From Haliclystus octoradiatus (lineage: Eukaryota; Cnidaria; Staurozoa; Stauromedusae; Haliclystidae): 64,000 bases of DNA. Below the pieces are notes generated by a model, which had not been told where the DNA came from, did no database searches, and saw nothing but the letters and a program-made list of their open reading frames with translations. Both the position numbers and the translations under genes were made by a program. The stretch covers positions 20,243,563 to 20,307,562 of the forward strand of contig OU744447.1 of NCBI GenBank assembly GCA_916610825.1, given 5' to 3'. Below are positions 20,936-35,900 of this stretch, piece by piece; position 1 is the stretch's first letter; each line of letters opens with the position of its first letter.

Positions 20936-23900
20936 ATGACTACATCGTTGGCTTTTGGAGGTCTTGAAAGTCTCAAGGTAAATCTCAATAAACTTGAAAT
21001 GTCTGTGATTAGTTTAAAGTCTTTGAAATGGCTCTATTTATGTGGGAAACTCCATACAAATTGTTGAAACTGTGTTATAATCTTTGTCAGAAATCAACGG
21101 GAGGAATTACAGTCAAAGATGTCGAAGATAAAATAAGAGCGGCTGTATATCTTAATCATGTCAGAACAGATGAATATCTCAAAGATTTTGATAGACTCCG
21201 GTCTGGTCATATCACAAGTAAGGATAATTTACATCCATTGTAATATCTCAATATTCAAATTACTTTTCACGGTCTGACTTTTAATTATATGTAGATTAGT
21301 GATTTTTGATCGTGACCCGGGATTTTGTAGCCGGGACCTTGGACCGGGAATTTTTTTAGCAATTTGAGCCCCAGTGTTCTTATAAACTGTGTTCTTATGA
21401 AAAGAAAGAGAAAGTGTAGATAAATTATAGGCTAGATATCGACCAAGTATTTTTAGATTTGTATTGGCACTTTAAGAAAGTAGAAGGTTCTTTGATCAGT
21501 CATACCTCCCTTTATAAGAAAAGAAAAAATATATTTGTCACTGTAAACATTAAATTAGAGGTAATTGACAGGTTAGAATGTTTGTACTATATTAATTATA
21601 ATAAGAATAATAAGAATATGCAAACCATTTAAGAGAGTGCTCGATACAGTTAAGTAGAGCTATGTATAAATGAAACAAAAATTAGTCAAGTTTTATCATG
21701 ACACTGAGTTTCGCGCTTGTGCGCTCTTCAGAATTGACAGGTTATCTCTTTACCAGTTCATCGGAACTTTGTCAAATCATGATCAGATATACAGTTAACT
21801 AATTGCAACTATTACAAAATAATTTGGTCCCAGTGACAATTTATTTGTTTGCACAATTCAATTCCAAGTTCGTATTTATTATAACAGTACTGTATCCTTT
21901 TTCCTAAGTGGATTGATCAAAATGGGCGTGAAAATGTATTCTTCGATCTTGTATATTTTGTATTTCAGAAATGCAATTTGATCGCTGTCTTAATTCTCAT
22001 TATGGTATTGTGATAAGTCAAGATGAAAAGAACTTACTAATGGCTAAATATGGCTCTGATCATAAACAGCCTGGAATGGTTAATTATAGGGAATTTTGTA
22101 AAACAATAGATGCGGGTAAGAAAAGGCCTATAAGAAGAGAGATATTCGTGAGGGTATGTCCGTATGGCATTGCAGTCGCATGATAACAGCCGTAGCTGTT
22201 GCGAGTATGCATTAAACTCAGCTACAGAAAATACTATCTCAAATCAATCGATATAAATGAGTCTGTTGAAGTGAACATTTATATATCGTATCCTTCATCA
22301 GATGTCCTGAGAGAACGTCCCATCCATGTTCCATTGAATGACATGAACGTGTCTGATTTATTTTTCTATGAGATGTTGATATGCTTTTGTGCAGTGACAT
22401 GTACTAGCTATCAAAGTTCGGCAAATCAAACTGTAAGTGGATATTAAATTCCTTTGATGCTGTCCCTAGCTAATACACTATATTATTAGAAATATAATTG
22501 CCCCAATAAAGTTGCTATACTGCAATTATAGAATAAATGTAAGGAATATTAAAGTTGAATTTAATCCACTGGATTTTACTAATAAAAGTGACACTTACTT
22601 TAAATTGTTCTACTTGTTCTACTCTCCTCCCACTCACACTGCCCCATATAATAATTTGTATGTGTATTTCCTTATTTTTAGCTTTTGATCCTTCCTTGTT
22701 GGATCGTCCGCCCACAGAGCAGCAAATCGGTATTCTAGCATCGTATGTGTACCGTTAATAATCCTCATTTACATGCATGGATTAATCTTTATTACACATA
22801 TTAATCATTATGTGAATTAAGTAGTATTTCAATTCCAAGTCCAACTTGGGTAGATATCTACCCCTCGTAATTAAATCTCAAAAAGAACCTCTTCAGTCTA
22901 CTTAATAATAGAGCTTTAGTAACTTGATATGATTTTCGGGAGTGTTTTCACATTGACTTTTATTGCACTATACAGTCATTCTAGAGGGTGCGCGAGTGCC
23001 CAATTCTAGATATATTACTGAATTTTGAACTTTGTAAGATTTTTAAATCTATTGAAATGAAATGTGTGATGCGAATCACATTGTAAATTTCTTTTTATTT
23101 TCGTTTAAATATCTAGTGTATAACCAGTAACGTTCTTCATCTTTGCTGCTTGTCTGCTTGTCTATTAAACAAGTCTGCTTGTTTAATATACTGTTCATTT
23201 TTAATGATAACTTTTCAAATAACCTGCAAATGTTTTTCAAATCAATGTCCAACTTTTTAAAGAGTGATTTGTTGAGGGAGTGTACACCATGAGCAATATC
23301 TGGCTTAGATTCCTTTATTTAATGATCGTGTTCCCCATTAGTTACTTTTTTAATTAAAATGTTAATCTCAATTCATTTTTTATAGAACTGTGAAAGAATG
23401 CCGTCCACTGAGCCCCTCTTCTTTGTCCAAATGCGATGAAATTCTTGCAAGAACAGCACCTTATTATCAATACCATGGAATTAATATCAAAACGTGTTAC
23501 GAAGATTTTGACAGGCACAATCTTGGTCTCGTTACTGAAAGCCAGGTTCGTGCATCTGTATAAAGCTTCTGTCTTCTACTTTTACTAGTCAGTAGATATT
23601 TGTTCTTGTTAATTATGGTAGAACATATTAATTAGTATATATATATATATGCTATGGCTTTCTCCAAGGCATATATGCACCCCTTGCCAGCCATTCTGAG
23701 CATGATTTGACGAGCATCCCTACTATACATGGATATTGAAAGCCAATTATTGTTAAACTTCAGTGTTGTTAAAATTTAATGTTACCGTTGTTTCTTTTGC
23801 AGTTTTTGCGAAGCTTTCCAGGACCACCCGATGTCAGTCCAGCAGAAATGAGTTTATTAGCAAAGAAATATCATCATCCTTTTAAACATGGTCTTTGTAA

Positions 23901-26900
23901 ATATATTGAATTTCATCAAGATGTAGTTAGAACTCAAACTGCAATGAAAGCCAATGCTTCAAAATACGACAAGACATTAGATCAACCAGATTCACAGCAG
24001 CATGAAAAAGTGAGTTATAGTTGTGAAGGAAAATAGATCGTTAAAGTCAGCATTATGCTTTTGAAATGTCGCCGTTAGCCATGTCTCTGTGTCTACCCAC
24101 CCACCATTGTTTTGTATTTGAAATAATATAGGGAATGATCTGTAGATTCTTCTTGAAACATTATATAAGTGAATAAGCAGTTTCTTAGCTTTATTGTTAA
24201 TATCAACGTCGTTTCAGCTAAAATCTCTAGCCATTTCTAAGAGAATAAAATTTTTAAATTATGCTTAATTTATAGGTTTTAAAATTAAATAGAGTTTGTA
24301 ATTTTAGCATGCAAATTATCTTAGCATGCAAACCATAAACTCTATTTAATTCTAAAACTTATACGTTATGCAAGTTACAAAAACTATTCAATTTTAAAAT
24401 CTATAAACTGTATAAATGATGTACAATTCAAAATGTTATTCTCTTAGAAATGGCTATATATAGATATTAGCAAAAATGACATTGAGATTAGCAATGAAAT
24501 CGAGAAACTGTTGCCACGACTTTTTTCATGAAATGTAGGGTATGAACTAGATTGTGATTTCTGCCCACCTGAGAGACATTTTGACTCTTATTGTTCCGAA
24601 AATAAATTTATGTACATGCTAAGTCGACATTGGAAAATTAATTAGGAACGTGTATACAGTAGTACCATCATCATATAGAGTAGGAGTTCTCCAACAATAT
24701 TGGCAAATTGTCTGAATTTCATTCTTGAAACTGTATGTTTCATACGTATACTTTTCTGCTAATTCAAGTGGTCTATATTAAAATTACATTGTGGCGTAAG
24801 ACTTAAAAGTCCTCTCATATTGATAATGACTGTTGTCCAGTCAATATCTGATCATAGGATCCAAATTTCTAACTTCATCGTGCAATCTCCTTGAACAATG
24901 TGTTATTTAATACGAATTATTAAATTTATTATATCATGTTTGTACTTAAAGACTTCACATTCAACACTGTTAGAAATATTTGAGAGAATTAAAATTGCTG
25001 TTCATAAAAATGGAATTAGAACAACAGAATTCTTCAAGGATCACGATAAACTCAGAAGTGGTGTGATCACAGAAAATCAGGTCAGTAAATATGTTTAATA
25101 TTTATTTTGTAGACTCAGATGAAAGTCGTACACTATCTAAGACAGACGCTATATGTATATAACGTGGGGTTAATGATCATATTCTATTATTTCTTTAGTT
25201 TGTTTGTGGCCTCTCACTATGTTGTAGTAAACAAGCAAACTTATCAAGAAATGATATCCAATTAATTGTTAACCATTACAAGCAACAAGATGGTAGAGTT
25301 TATTACAAAGAATTCTGCGATATCATGGAAAATGGTATGAGTAAATCCTCCGGTGTTAAGACATTGCATTTAGGGGATCAACTATACCTCGGGCAGTTTA
25401 CTATTTCTTGTCTCAATTATCATTAAGCTCGTAATTATTATATAATATATGCATGTATAGGCGGTCATCTTGTCATTTAATGACCTTGAACGTGCTACCC
25501 TCTCACATCTTACATAATTTTTTAGCTGTTACAAGAAACATGAACTCTATTAGTTTTCGATGGTTTATAATAATGGCTTATCAAGTTCTAAATTAAATAG
25601 TTAAAGTAGGTATATCATTTCCAGCAATTGGCATTTTCTGTGAATAAGAATTCACAATTTCATCATAATTATACCAAATACCCCAGTAAGCCTGTTTAGC
25701 ATATGATCGGATATATGGGAGAATTAGCTCAGATGACAGAGCAACCGAACTTCAGATCGGATCATATCTGATCGGGTATTTGATCGACTGTGGTTCAAAT
25801 CCCCGAAGATCGGCTCAGCCTTGACATTATCTTAAACATCAAATGAGTACCATCTTCCGATGGCAGATGGAATTGTCCAGAGGGAATTGCATTGTGAGTG
25901 AGTAGCTGCGGAGCATCATTGCACATTGACAATCGAGACCTGTCTGCCATGAAATCTATTGAAATTGATCTGCAGTGTCGCGGCTGATATCAGTAAAAAG
26001 CGTTCAAAATCATTGCTCCCAGTGGAAAGAGCCACTCCTCTAGAAATAGAGGATTGGTACGGGTGCCTTCGGTAGGGCAACACCGTGTACATTACTTACT
26101 TAGCCTATGATTCCAATATTGATTGCGGAGTAGCTTACAGAAGAAATTGATTTGGCTTTGTTGTGAATATCGCTGCACGATTTATCTTTAAAATAACGGA
26201 GATTTGTTAAAAAAAAGTATCATTTTTACACTAAAAATTGCTTGTTTCAGCTTTCAATGTTCCACATCTGGAGAAGCAACCAACAACTATAGTTCAACCA
26301 CTTCCAATAGGTGCACTATCAAAGGTAGCTATCTTACTGCATTCGTTCTAAATAATTTCATCACTTTCATCATCTTCAAGTGGTCATTTGTGTTGTATAC
26401 TATACGCATGCGCATAGCGCATGCTTAAGAGTAAGAACACTCATTCATATCTTGTACGCTAGAATACATGACGTATAATAAACTACAGCATTTACATCGT
26501 TGTTCTCTCTGTTGTCTCGAGTTACTTACATGGCGCAGTGGATATAGGAATAATCCTTCATTGACATTTATTTAATTTTATATTTTATAATTTTATATTA
26601 TTTTCAAAATGTCAACTACTACTAGAGGCGCAGCTAAAGCGAAAGACAGCGATGGTCAAACTAATGACGGTGCTGGTGAATCAACGGAAATATCCGAAGT
26701 GATGTTATTATTAAAGAAAATGATGTCAGACCAAGAGGTGAACCTACGGGAACAACACCGTAAAGACGAAGAAAATAATAAAAACATGGAATCTCTACGT
26801 GATGTGCAGCAGACTCAAGCAATTGCCATGGAAAAATTAATGACAAAGATTCTCCAACCACAACTAACGGATAATACCGACGAAATGATATTACAAAATG

Positions 26901-29900
26901 ACTCCATTCATATATCTCCGCCGACACCGGAGACCGTCCAACCGTCACACAAGCAAAGTTACACGTTAAAGAGTGCTCAACCTCCAAGCAAATTAGCTCT
27001 AACCATGAACTTATCCAACTTTAATGCATGGAAGAAATCATGGAGTGATTACGCAGAGCTTTCGGGAATAACTGCTTTTCCACAATCCGTTCAACTTTCC
27101 GCATTGCGGACATGCATGAATCAAGACATGCTGACATTATTGGAAACCCGATTAAATATTGCAGATGATACAACTAAAGATGTTAATGAGGTATTGGTTA
27201 TTATTCAGAAATGGTTGAGATCTCAACGAAATGTAGTCCGAGATAAAGTGGAGTTCCAAGAGCGATGTCAAAAGGAGGGCGAGTCATTTAACTCATACTT
27301 AATAGCGTTACACGAGATTGCTAAGAACTGTGAGTTTTGCCAATGCAGTAGAGACGACCGGTTCATCACAAATATTATACGGGGTGTTACGGATCAGGAC
27401 TTGAAGAAAACTGCTAGAGAAGAAAGTACAAACACTAGAACAATGCGTAGACGTTTGCGAAATATTTGAATCATCAAAAGATGACAATGCCGTTCTAAAT
27501 GCGTCATCCATTGTTAATGCTGTCAAGCAGACGTCACACCGTCCCAAAAATAGTAAAAAGACATACAAAAATTTTAAATGTCATGGTTGTCATGGTAATT
27601 GTACCACCCGCATGGAATGTCCTTCTTGGGGTAAGCCATGTCCGCATTGTGGTATTAATAATCATCTTGGTGACGTATGCCGCTATAAAAAATCAGAGAA
27701 TGACGCCGCACAGGGAAAAGCCAACGTCAACACAATGCTATTACACGTTAGGGGATCTAACGAAGCCCCTCGAATTCAATGCCATATCAAAAATACGCAA
27801 CTGAACGGTACAAAACAAATAATGTGTCTACCAGATACTGGTGCCGAGGCCACTTGTATGGGTTGGTCAAATGCATCTCAAATTGGCATTAGTAGAAATA
27901 TGTTGACCGCTTATAAAGGGAAACCTCTGAAAACGGCAAATGGGCACACAATGATATGTTTTGGAACATTTAAAGGGTCAAACCAGACCGGCAGCCTTTG
28001 CATTCAAATTTTTTCAAAATGGAGTCTCGCAGCCTTTTTATCAACGTCATAGCATTCCTCATAATTTCATTTGAGCCGTAGCAACCTTTTAATTTTGTAT
28101 GGATATTTTTGAAAAACAACATGAGAACAGGAGCGAAACAATGCGAATTGAATAAGGATAATGAAAACTATGGTAATTATGTACGACCGTGAAACATTAA
28201 CATCAAACCATGCGAAACAGTCTGAAATTTTTATCAAAACATACTCAAACCACAGAGAGAAATACACGAAGGAATGGCAAAACTGATCAATAATAAAATA
28301 CTATTTTAATTAATTTTGCTGTAAAAATTCATATATTCCATGGGTCCAGAAACTACATATGATGTTTATTTCATCTCGATCGAAGTTCCATAAATATCAA
28401 GTGTCATTGAAGTTTGAAAATAGAAATACAAAATAAGCTGTTGATTTGAGGTTGTGAAAATGGAGCTTCGCTTTTTGTTCTTTGGAGGGATCTCGCATTG
28501 ATTGGTTTGTAAACAGGAAAACATTATCAAATCTTCACTCAGCTGTTCCTTTAGACAAAATTCCTTATACCAGTCTTTGCAAATCACGAAATTTAGGTAA
28601 AACTTTGTTATGGTTTATCGCCACAGCATATGAACAGATATCCTGATGTATAAGTGAAAGCTCTTGAGTTATCGGTAGCCTTCTACCTGCTCCTTCCCTT
28701 TTACCACCATGTTCTGGTTCTTCAGGAAACTTGGCATTCGTGTTATTAAAATTATCGAAGATTAGAAATAAAGAATACGCTAGTAAGTAAGCTCTTGTTC
28801 AAGAATGGTTCAAAAATATTTTACGACAAACGCATTCTAGACGAGGCAAAGCCATGTTTGGAAACGAGTGTTTGAATTTTACGTGCACTATTCAAAGTGT
28901 GCGCGCGCAAGGTTTCCCGGTCTGTTTTGACCCTTTAAAGCAAGTATTTCACATGGGAATTATTCCACAGTTGAAACCATTCATGTTTTCCCACATATTT
29001 CAAGAACATTATTGTCATGGTTCACATGTCTTGAATTGGGATTATTACCATCCAATTATCCTACTCAAATTTCATCTGGTATTAACAGTGTCGCTATCAA
29101 GTTTACACCTAATCAAACAACTGCATCTGTCAAAGAAGTAAAAGAAAATCTTATGTCAGAATTTAAGGATGTATTTGATTGTGAGAATGGATTAAAAGCA
29201 ATGTACACCAACGAAATGAAAATCAAGCTTCGTGAAGATGCCACACCATTCCATATTCACGCCGCCCGTTCAATACCTTATGCATGGCGACCTAAAGTTA
29301 AGCAGCTACTAGATGATATGAAACGTCAAGGAATAATCACACCCGTAGAAGAAGCCAGTGAATGGTGTGCACCACAGATGCAGTCACCACTATTGATCAT
29401 GATGCAAAGATCTTCTCGACGCTTGACGCTAAAAGTGGCTACTGGCAAATTCCATTAGAAGTAGAAAGTCAGAAGCTGACAACATTTTTGACCCCGTGGG
29501 GTCGCTACAAATATCTCCGTGCAACAATGGGTCTAGTCAGCAGTGGTGACGAATATAACAAAAGAGGAGATGACGCCCTGGGCGGCATGCCTCGTACCAT
29601 CAAAGTAGTAGACGACATCTTACTTCATGACACTGATATGGATACACATATTAAACATTTAAAAACAATATTGGCTAGATGTAGAGAAATGGGTATTACA
29701 CTTAACCCGAAAAAGTTTGTTTTTGGTCAATCCATCGTAGATTATGTCGGATATCGTGTCAGTGCCGAGGGAACTTCAGCAGATCCAAAGAAATTGAAAT
29801 CTATCTCTGAATTCCCAACTCCAACCAATATTACCGAGTTGCGGTCATTCTTTGGCATGGTTGAACAACTAGCACATTTTTCCCATGATATTTCTTCTGC

Positions 29901-32900
29901 AAAAGAGCCACTTCGCTACCTCCTCAAGAGCAACAATATATTTCAATGGTTACCTGAGCACGACAAAGCCTTCTCTCAAATCAAATATTTGTTATCTCAA
30001 CCACCTGTATTGGCTCATTTTGATCCTCACCTTCCCATTATGCTTCATACTGATGCGTCAAGACTACAAGGACTGGGTTACGCGTTACTACAACGGCAAA
30101 ATAAAGAATGGCGCCTTATTGAATGCGGATCAAGATTTCTCAATGATACAGAAAGCCGATACGCAGTCATTGAATTGGAATGCTTAGCTGTCGCATGGGC
30201 TATGGTGAAATGCAGGATATTTTTACAAGGGCAACATAACTTTACAGTATTAACTGATCATAAGCCTCTCGTGCCCATACTAAACAATTACTCACTCACT
30301 TCAATTGATAATCCACGACTTCAACGATTGAAAGAAAAGTTAGCACCGTTTACATTCACTACTGAATAGCGCCAAGGAAAGACTCATGCTATTGCTGACG
30401 CATTATCGTGTGCACCAGTTTCACATCCCGAAGAAGATGATTTACTAGCTGAAGATGCGTCAATCAATAACATCATCGGATCTAAAGAACATTGGACGGA
30501 TCGAACCGTTGAACTAATACGAAAAGAAGCCAAGGAAGATGAAAATTACAAGTGTCTCTACAAATATGTTTCTGAAGGTTTCCCATCATCTTCTAAAACA
30601 CTCCCAGTATATTTAAAATCATACTTCAAATTACGTGATGAATTATCAATTGATGGAAATGGATTAATTCTTCGTGCGAAACAAATTGTCATACCTGCTA
30701 AAGCCCGCAACGATATTCTACAGAGATTGCATGCTGCTCATCAAGGTATCGTCCTAACAAAACAACGTGCTAGACAAGCCGTATACTGGCCTGGTATCAG
30801 CAATGACATCGTCAATATTGTATCTAAATGTACCTCATGTCAGTAGTCCAGTCAATCTAAAATTTGACCAAGGACAAATTGCAACACAAGCTTTTTTTAT
30901 GGAATATAGGGTAGAATTTTATGCTGAACAACATATCAAAAATCGAGAAAAATCGAAGTGGCGGAAGGTGCTCAATTTTATAGAAATTAGTTACGGTCGG
31001 CATGAAAGCGAGGCTGTGTCGTTTAGGGCTAAAAACTGAGCGATATTTCAAAAAATAAGAGAATGTACGCAATCAAGAAGAACACACTCAGTGACACAAT
31101 ATAATTACAGAAAAAAAATCATAAGTTGATCATTATAACAGAAAAAACCATAACGAGGCTAAAAATTATATTAGGGAATTTACTGAACTTTTACTGTACT
31201 ATCACCAATAACAAATGCGCATTAAAAGAGGCTTGGCATAAGAACACGCATCAACTCCTTGCAAATAGAGGCAAATCGATGTACCTAACGATTATATTAA
31301 TTAACTACCAGGCAAATATTAAAATATTAAATTCTATTTAAATCGGCAAAATCAAAATAAATCATATATAAATCAAGTAGACCATCCCGTACAAAATAAG
31401 GATGTGTCTAATCACCCTCAGTAGTGAATGGGTATGGTCCAAGAGTCCAATACCAATAATAGGAACATTCCTGACATCATAAAATCATATCTAGGTTAGA
31501 TAGAATGTATATATAAATCCATCCCATAGGCATCACAGATACATCTAACCCCCTCAGTAGTATAATAGGTGTGGTCCAAGAGTCCAATATCAAGAACAGG
31601 AACATTTCTGACATCATAAAATCATATCTAGGTTGCATAGAATATATATATAAATCAAGTAGACCATTCCATATGCATATTAGATACATCTTATCACCCT
31701 GAGTAGTATAATAGGTGTGGTCCAAGAGTCCAATACGATAACAGGAACATTCCTGGCATCATAAAATCATATCTAGGTTAGATAGAACGTATATATAAAT
31801 TAAGTAGACCATCCCACAGGAATCACAGATACATCTAACCCCCTCAATAGTATAATAGGTGTGGTCCAAGAGTCCAATATCAAGAACAGGAACCTTTCTG
31901 ACATCATAAAATCCTATCTAGGTTGTATAGAATATAAATATAAATCGAGTAGACTATCCCATATGCATATTATTAGATACATCTTATCACCCTCAATGGA
32001 ATAATAGGTGTGGTCAAAGAGTCCAATACCAAGAACAGGAAAATTTCGGACATCATAAAATCATATCTAGGTTGTATAGAATATAAATATAAAGCGAGTA
32101 GACCATCCCATATGCATTATAGATAAATCTAATCACCCTCAGTAGTATAATAGGTGTAGTCCAAGAGTCCAATATCAAGAACAGCAACATTTCTGACATC
32201 ATAAAATCCTATCTAGGTTGTATAGAATATAAATATAAATCGAGTAGACCATCCCATAGGCATGACAGGTACATCTAATCACCCTCAGTAGTATAATAGG
32301 TGAGGTCCAAGAGTCCAGTACCAATAACAGGAACATTTCTGACATCATAAAATCCTATCTAGGTTGCATAGAATATATATATAAATCGAGTAGACCATCC
32401 CATATGCATTATAGATACATCAAATCACCCTCAGTAGTATAATAGGTGTGGTCCAAGAGTCCAACATCAAGAACAGGAACATTTCTGACATCATAAAATC
32501 CTATCTAGGTTGTATAGAATATAAATATAAATCGAGTAGACAATCCCATAGGCATGACAGGTACATCTAATCACCCTCAGTAGTATAATAGGTGAGGTCC
32601 AAGAGTCCAGTACCAATAACAGGAACATTTCTGACATCATAAAATGATATTTACGTTACATAGAATGTATATATAATTCAAGTAAACCATCCCATAGGCA
32701 TTACAGGTACATCTTATATATATATATATAAATCAAGTAGACCATCTCATAGGCATTATAGTTACATCTCATCACCCTCAGTAGTATAATAGGTGTGGTC
32801 CAAGAGTCCATAACTTTCACCATCATAAACTTTATCTATGATTATAAAATAATATAGATGTTGAATACAATGGATGTATATTTTTAATAAAACCATTCAA

Positions 32901-35900
32901 AATAGATTGAAGAGACATTCAACCATTGTTGCGATAATTAACATGTGTGGTCTAGGGGTCCACAGAAGATAACAAGAACATCCTCAATTGCTCAAAAGAT
33001 ATCTAGGTTGCACGATACCAGACATGCAATGTTTGTAAATTAGGGGTTGAGCAACAGTTGGGGCCTTTTACGGCTCATCAGGATGTGTTATTGCCCTAAA
33101 TTTTGTCTGTGAAATCGTGAATAGGCATTCTTATCTACGTTATTGCGTTATCTATGATTTTTGCGTTATATAAAAACAAAAACATGAAGTTTTACAGAAT
33201 ATTTCAGATAAAATCATAGCAAAATTCCCTATTTGGGACGCCAGAATTCAAAAAGTTCTTAAGGGGGTGAATCTCCAGACCCCATTTTAAGACTTCAACC
33301 CTGTTTTCCAATTTTTATCATGCAAAATTTTTTATTATTTGCAAACACCTTGTTCACCAAATGTTCAAACTTTGCATGTTCAGCTAAATATTAATAATAC
33401 GATTTAAAAGCAGATAGGTCTGAATTGAATCAATTTCAAGAAAGCTCTTTCGTTTGAATGCATGAAATTTGAAACTTTCATTATGCTATGCGTGAAATTG
33501 TACAGATTGAGTACGTAAATACGTTATTGCCATGGCATATAGGGGGCCAACAGTTGTGTGCACTGTTATACGGGGTGCATTAATATGCTGCCAAACTATG
33601 TCAGAAATAAAGATAATAGGCCAACAAATGTTATTGGTCCTGATTTGGATCACTCAGCAGAATTGATGCTATTATGTGTAATACTGTTACAGCAGAGCCC
33701 ATAGGAATTGGCAATTGTACATGCATTTACATCCAAATATCTGAGAGTCTTGCATCCTGTCTAAACCACTATGTCTTAACAAACAACTGAGAACTGAATC
33801 CTTATTCCTTATGATCATTTTTATTTTCACATCATGAATTTATGATCATGCTACATATCGAACAAACATTAGAATAATTGAATATAATTCATTAAAAATA
33901 TGTTTCACTTACTTTTAATTAAAATACTGACCTTGATTTTGGAAAATAGAAAGCCAATACAAGAAGTGTTAGGCCCTATTGAATATCTACAGATTTGTGC
34001 TTTGAACCTTGTCCTTGATAATGCCTGTCATCCTTCGTTTTCCTCTGCAACATAACACTGGGAGACTTTTCGAACTGATAAAATTCCATTATGAATTAAT
34101 TCGTGAGAGAGTTTCTTCGAATCAAATATCTTTGAGTACCAAAATTAGGAGGAAAGTGTACCATTTCACCATTAAACCATAAAAAATCATACGCAAACCT
34201 GAATGATACGCGAACGATGTCTACCATCTTGTTGTATTGTCTACCATCTTGTTGTATTGTCTTTCGATCAAAATTTGACAGTTTTCCTAAAACATGTCGC
34301 GCTCAGCCTGTGCGCAGACGTTTAGATGGAGGCATAATGGCGTTTTAGAAAGGGTTAATAATTTGTGACTTTAAATGCAAATAAAGTAATGTTCCGCCAC
34401 CTCGATTTTTCTCGATTTTCAGTATGTTGTTAAGCGTTAAATTCTGTTCTAGAATCTGTAAAAAAAGCTTGTGTTGCAATTTGTCCTGGGTTCCGTGTTT
34501 TTTCGATCTAGATTGACTGGACTACAGTTATACTTACCAAGTAACACAAAGGAGCCATACCAGAATGACCCACACCCAACTCGCATTTTTGAAGCAACAT
34601 CAGCTGATTACTTCGAACTACATGGACGTCATTTTCTTGTGTACGCTGATCGCTACTCTGGTTGGCCAAGCATCACAGCATTTAACAAAGATACAACTAC
34701 CACACCACTTTGTATCGCTCTCGCTGAACACTTTGCAAATACAGGTGTTCCTTTACGACTACGCACTGATGGTGGACCCCAATTTATTAGCAATGAATTC
34801 TCGTCATTTTGTGAAAAGTGGGGTATTCATCATCAAACATCCTCTCCACACTATCCCCAATCCAATGGTCATGCCGAAGCGAATGTCAAGAAAGTTAAAC
34901 ATCTGCTGGACAAGACAACATCAAAAGGCAACTTTAGAACTGAAGAATTTTACGAAGGTCTTCTAGAGTTACGCAATACTCCATGCCTTGGTGATCTGTC
35001 GCCGGCCGAAATAATTTTTGGATACCCGATGCGTACCCGTGTTCCCTTGCATCACAGTGCATTTCTTCCCCAATGGAAAGCACCCCTTGAAGAGGGTGCC
35101 CAAAAGATGGCTGAATATCTTAGTAATTCAAAGCAGCACTACAATAAATCAGCTTATTCTCTTCCATCGCTACCTTTAAATTCAAGAGTTTTAATTCAGG
35201 ATTATCGAACAAAGCGTTGGAACGCGAAAGGGAAAGTAGAGGCGATCAATAATAATCGCGATTATGTCATTCGCAGAGACAACGGATCGGAGATGCGCCG
35301 AAATCGACGTTTCCTGAGAGCTGACCCATCTACAACACAAGATGATCAACTAACATCTACAAATCAAAAGCAGGATCTGAAAAGTTATGAAAGACGTCAC
35401 CGCAAACCAATACAACGCTACAGCAATTCCAACCCTGAAGCAGAGGATTGATAATTGTTAGTTTAGTGCATTTAATTGATCACATTGTAAAAGGGTCTCC
35501 GGAGAAGGGGAGATGTTGTATACTATACGCATGCGCATAACGCATGCTTAAGAGTAAGAACACTCATTCATATCTTGTACGCTAGAATACATGACGTATA
35601 GTAAACTACAGCATTTACATCGTTGTTCTCTCTGTTGTCTCGAGTTACTTACAATTTGCATTTCTATTTTAGTCCACCAATGTATTAACTTTGGATGAAG
35701 AATCAGCTATTGCAGAGATTTTAATCCGATTATCCGATATAGTTCAAAAGAGAAGATTAATGCTCTATCCTCATTTCAAAGATTTTGATCGGGTAACTAA
35801 TACAATGTTAATAATGATGACAAACGCATTGCAATGAATATTAACTAAGTCACTAACAACATTCCACTCTACTTTACCTTTGTGTATCCGTATCTGCTCT

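Larger units (their letters stand above)
26391..35653 (+). mobile_element. Ty3/gypsy LTR retrotransposon 1, with two nested insertions
   Basis: The 140-bp LTRs 26391-26530 and 35514-35653 (TG...CA) differ at only about two visible positions. ATTTG flanks at 26386-26390 and 35654-35658. The PBS-like TGGCGCAGTGGATATAGG begins at 26531, and a purine tract GGAGAAGGGGAGA ends right at the 3' LTR. The gag, protease, RT/RNase H and integrase parts look like the K02A2.6 group. Coding is broken by a frameshift, an RT deletion, a stop and two nested elements (27969-28939, 30844-34524). It lies between exons 9 and 10 of the EF-hand gene, in the same orientation. Confidence 0.92.

Noticed and set aside
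25717..25815. Functional tRNA gene
   Set aside because: The anticodon region contains an extra duplicated GATCGG segment.
31395..32825. CRISPR-like array
   Set aside because: Units are about 145 bp and similar throughout, with no short repeats or unique spacers; this is a minisatellite in an animal genome.
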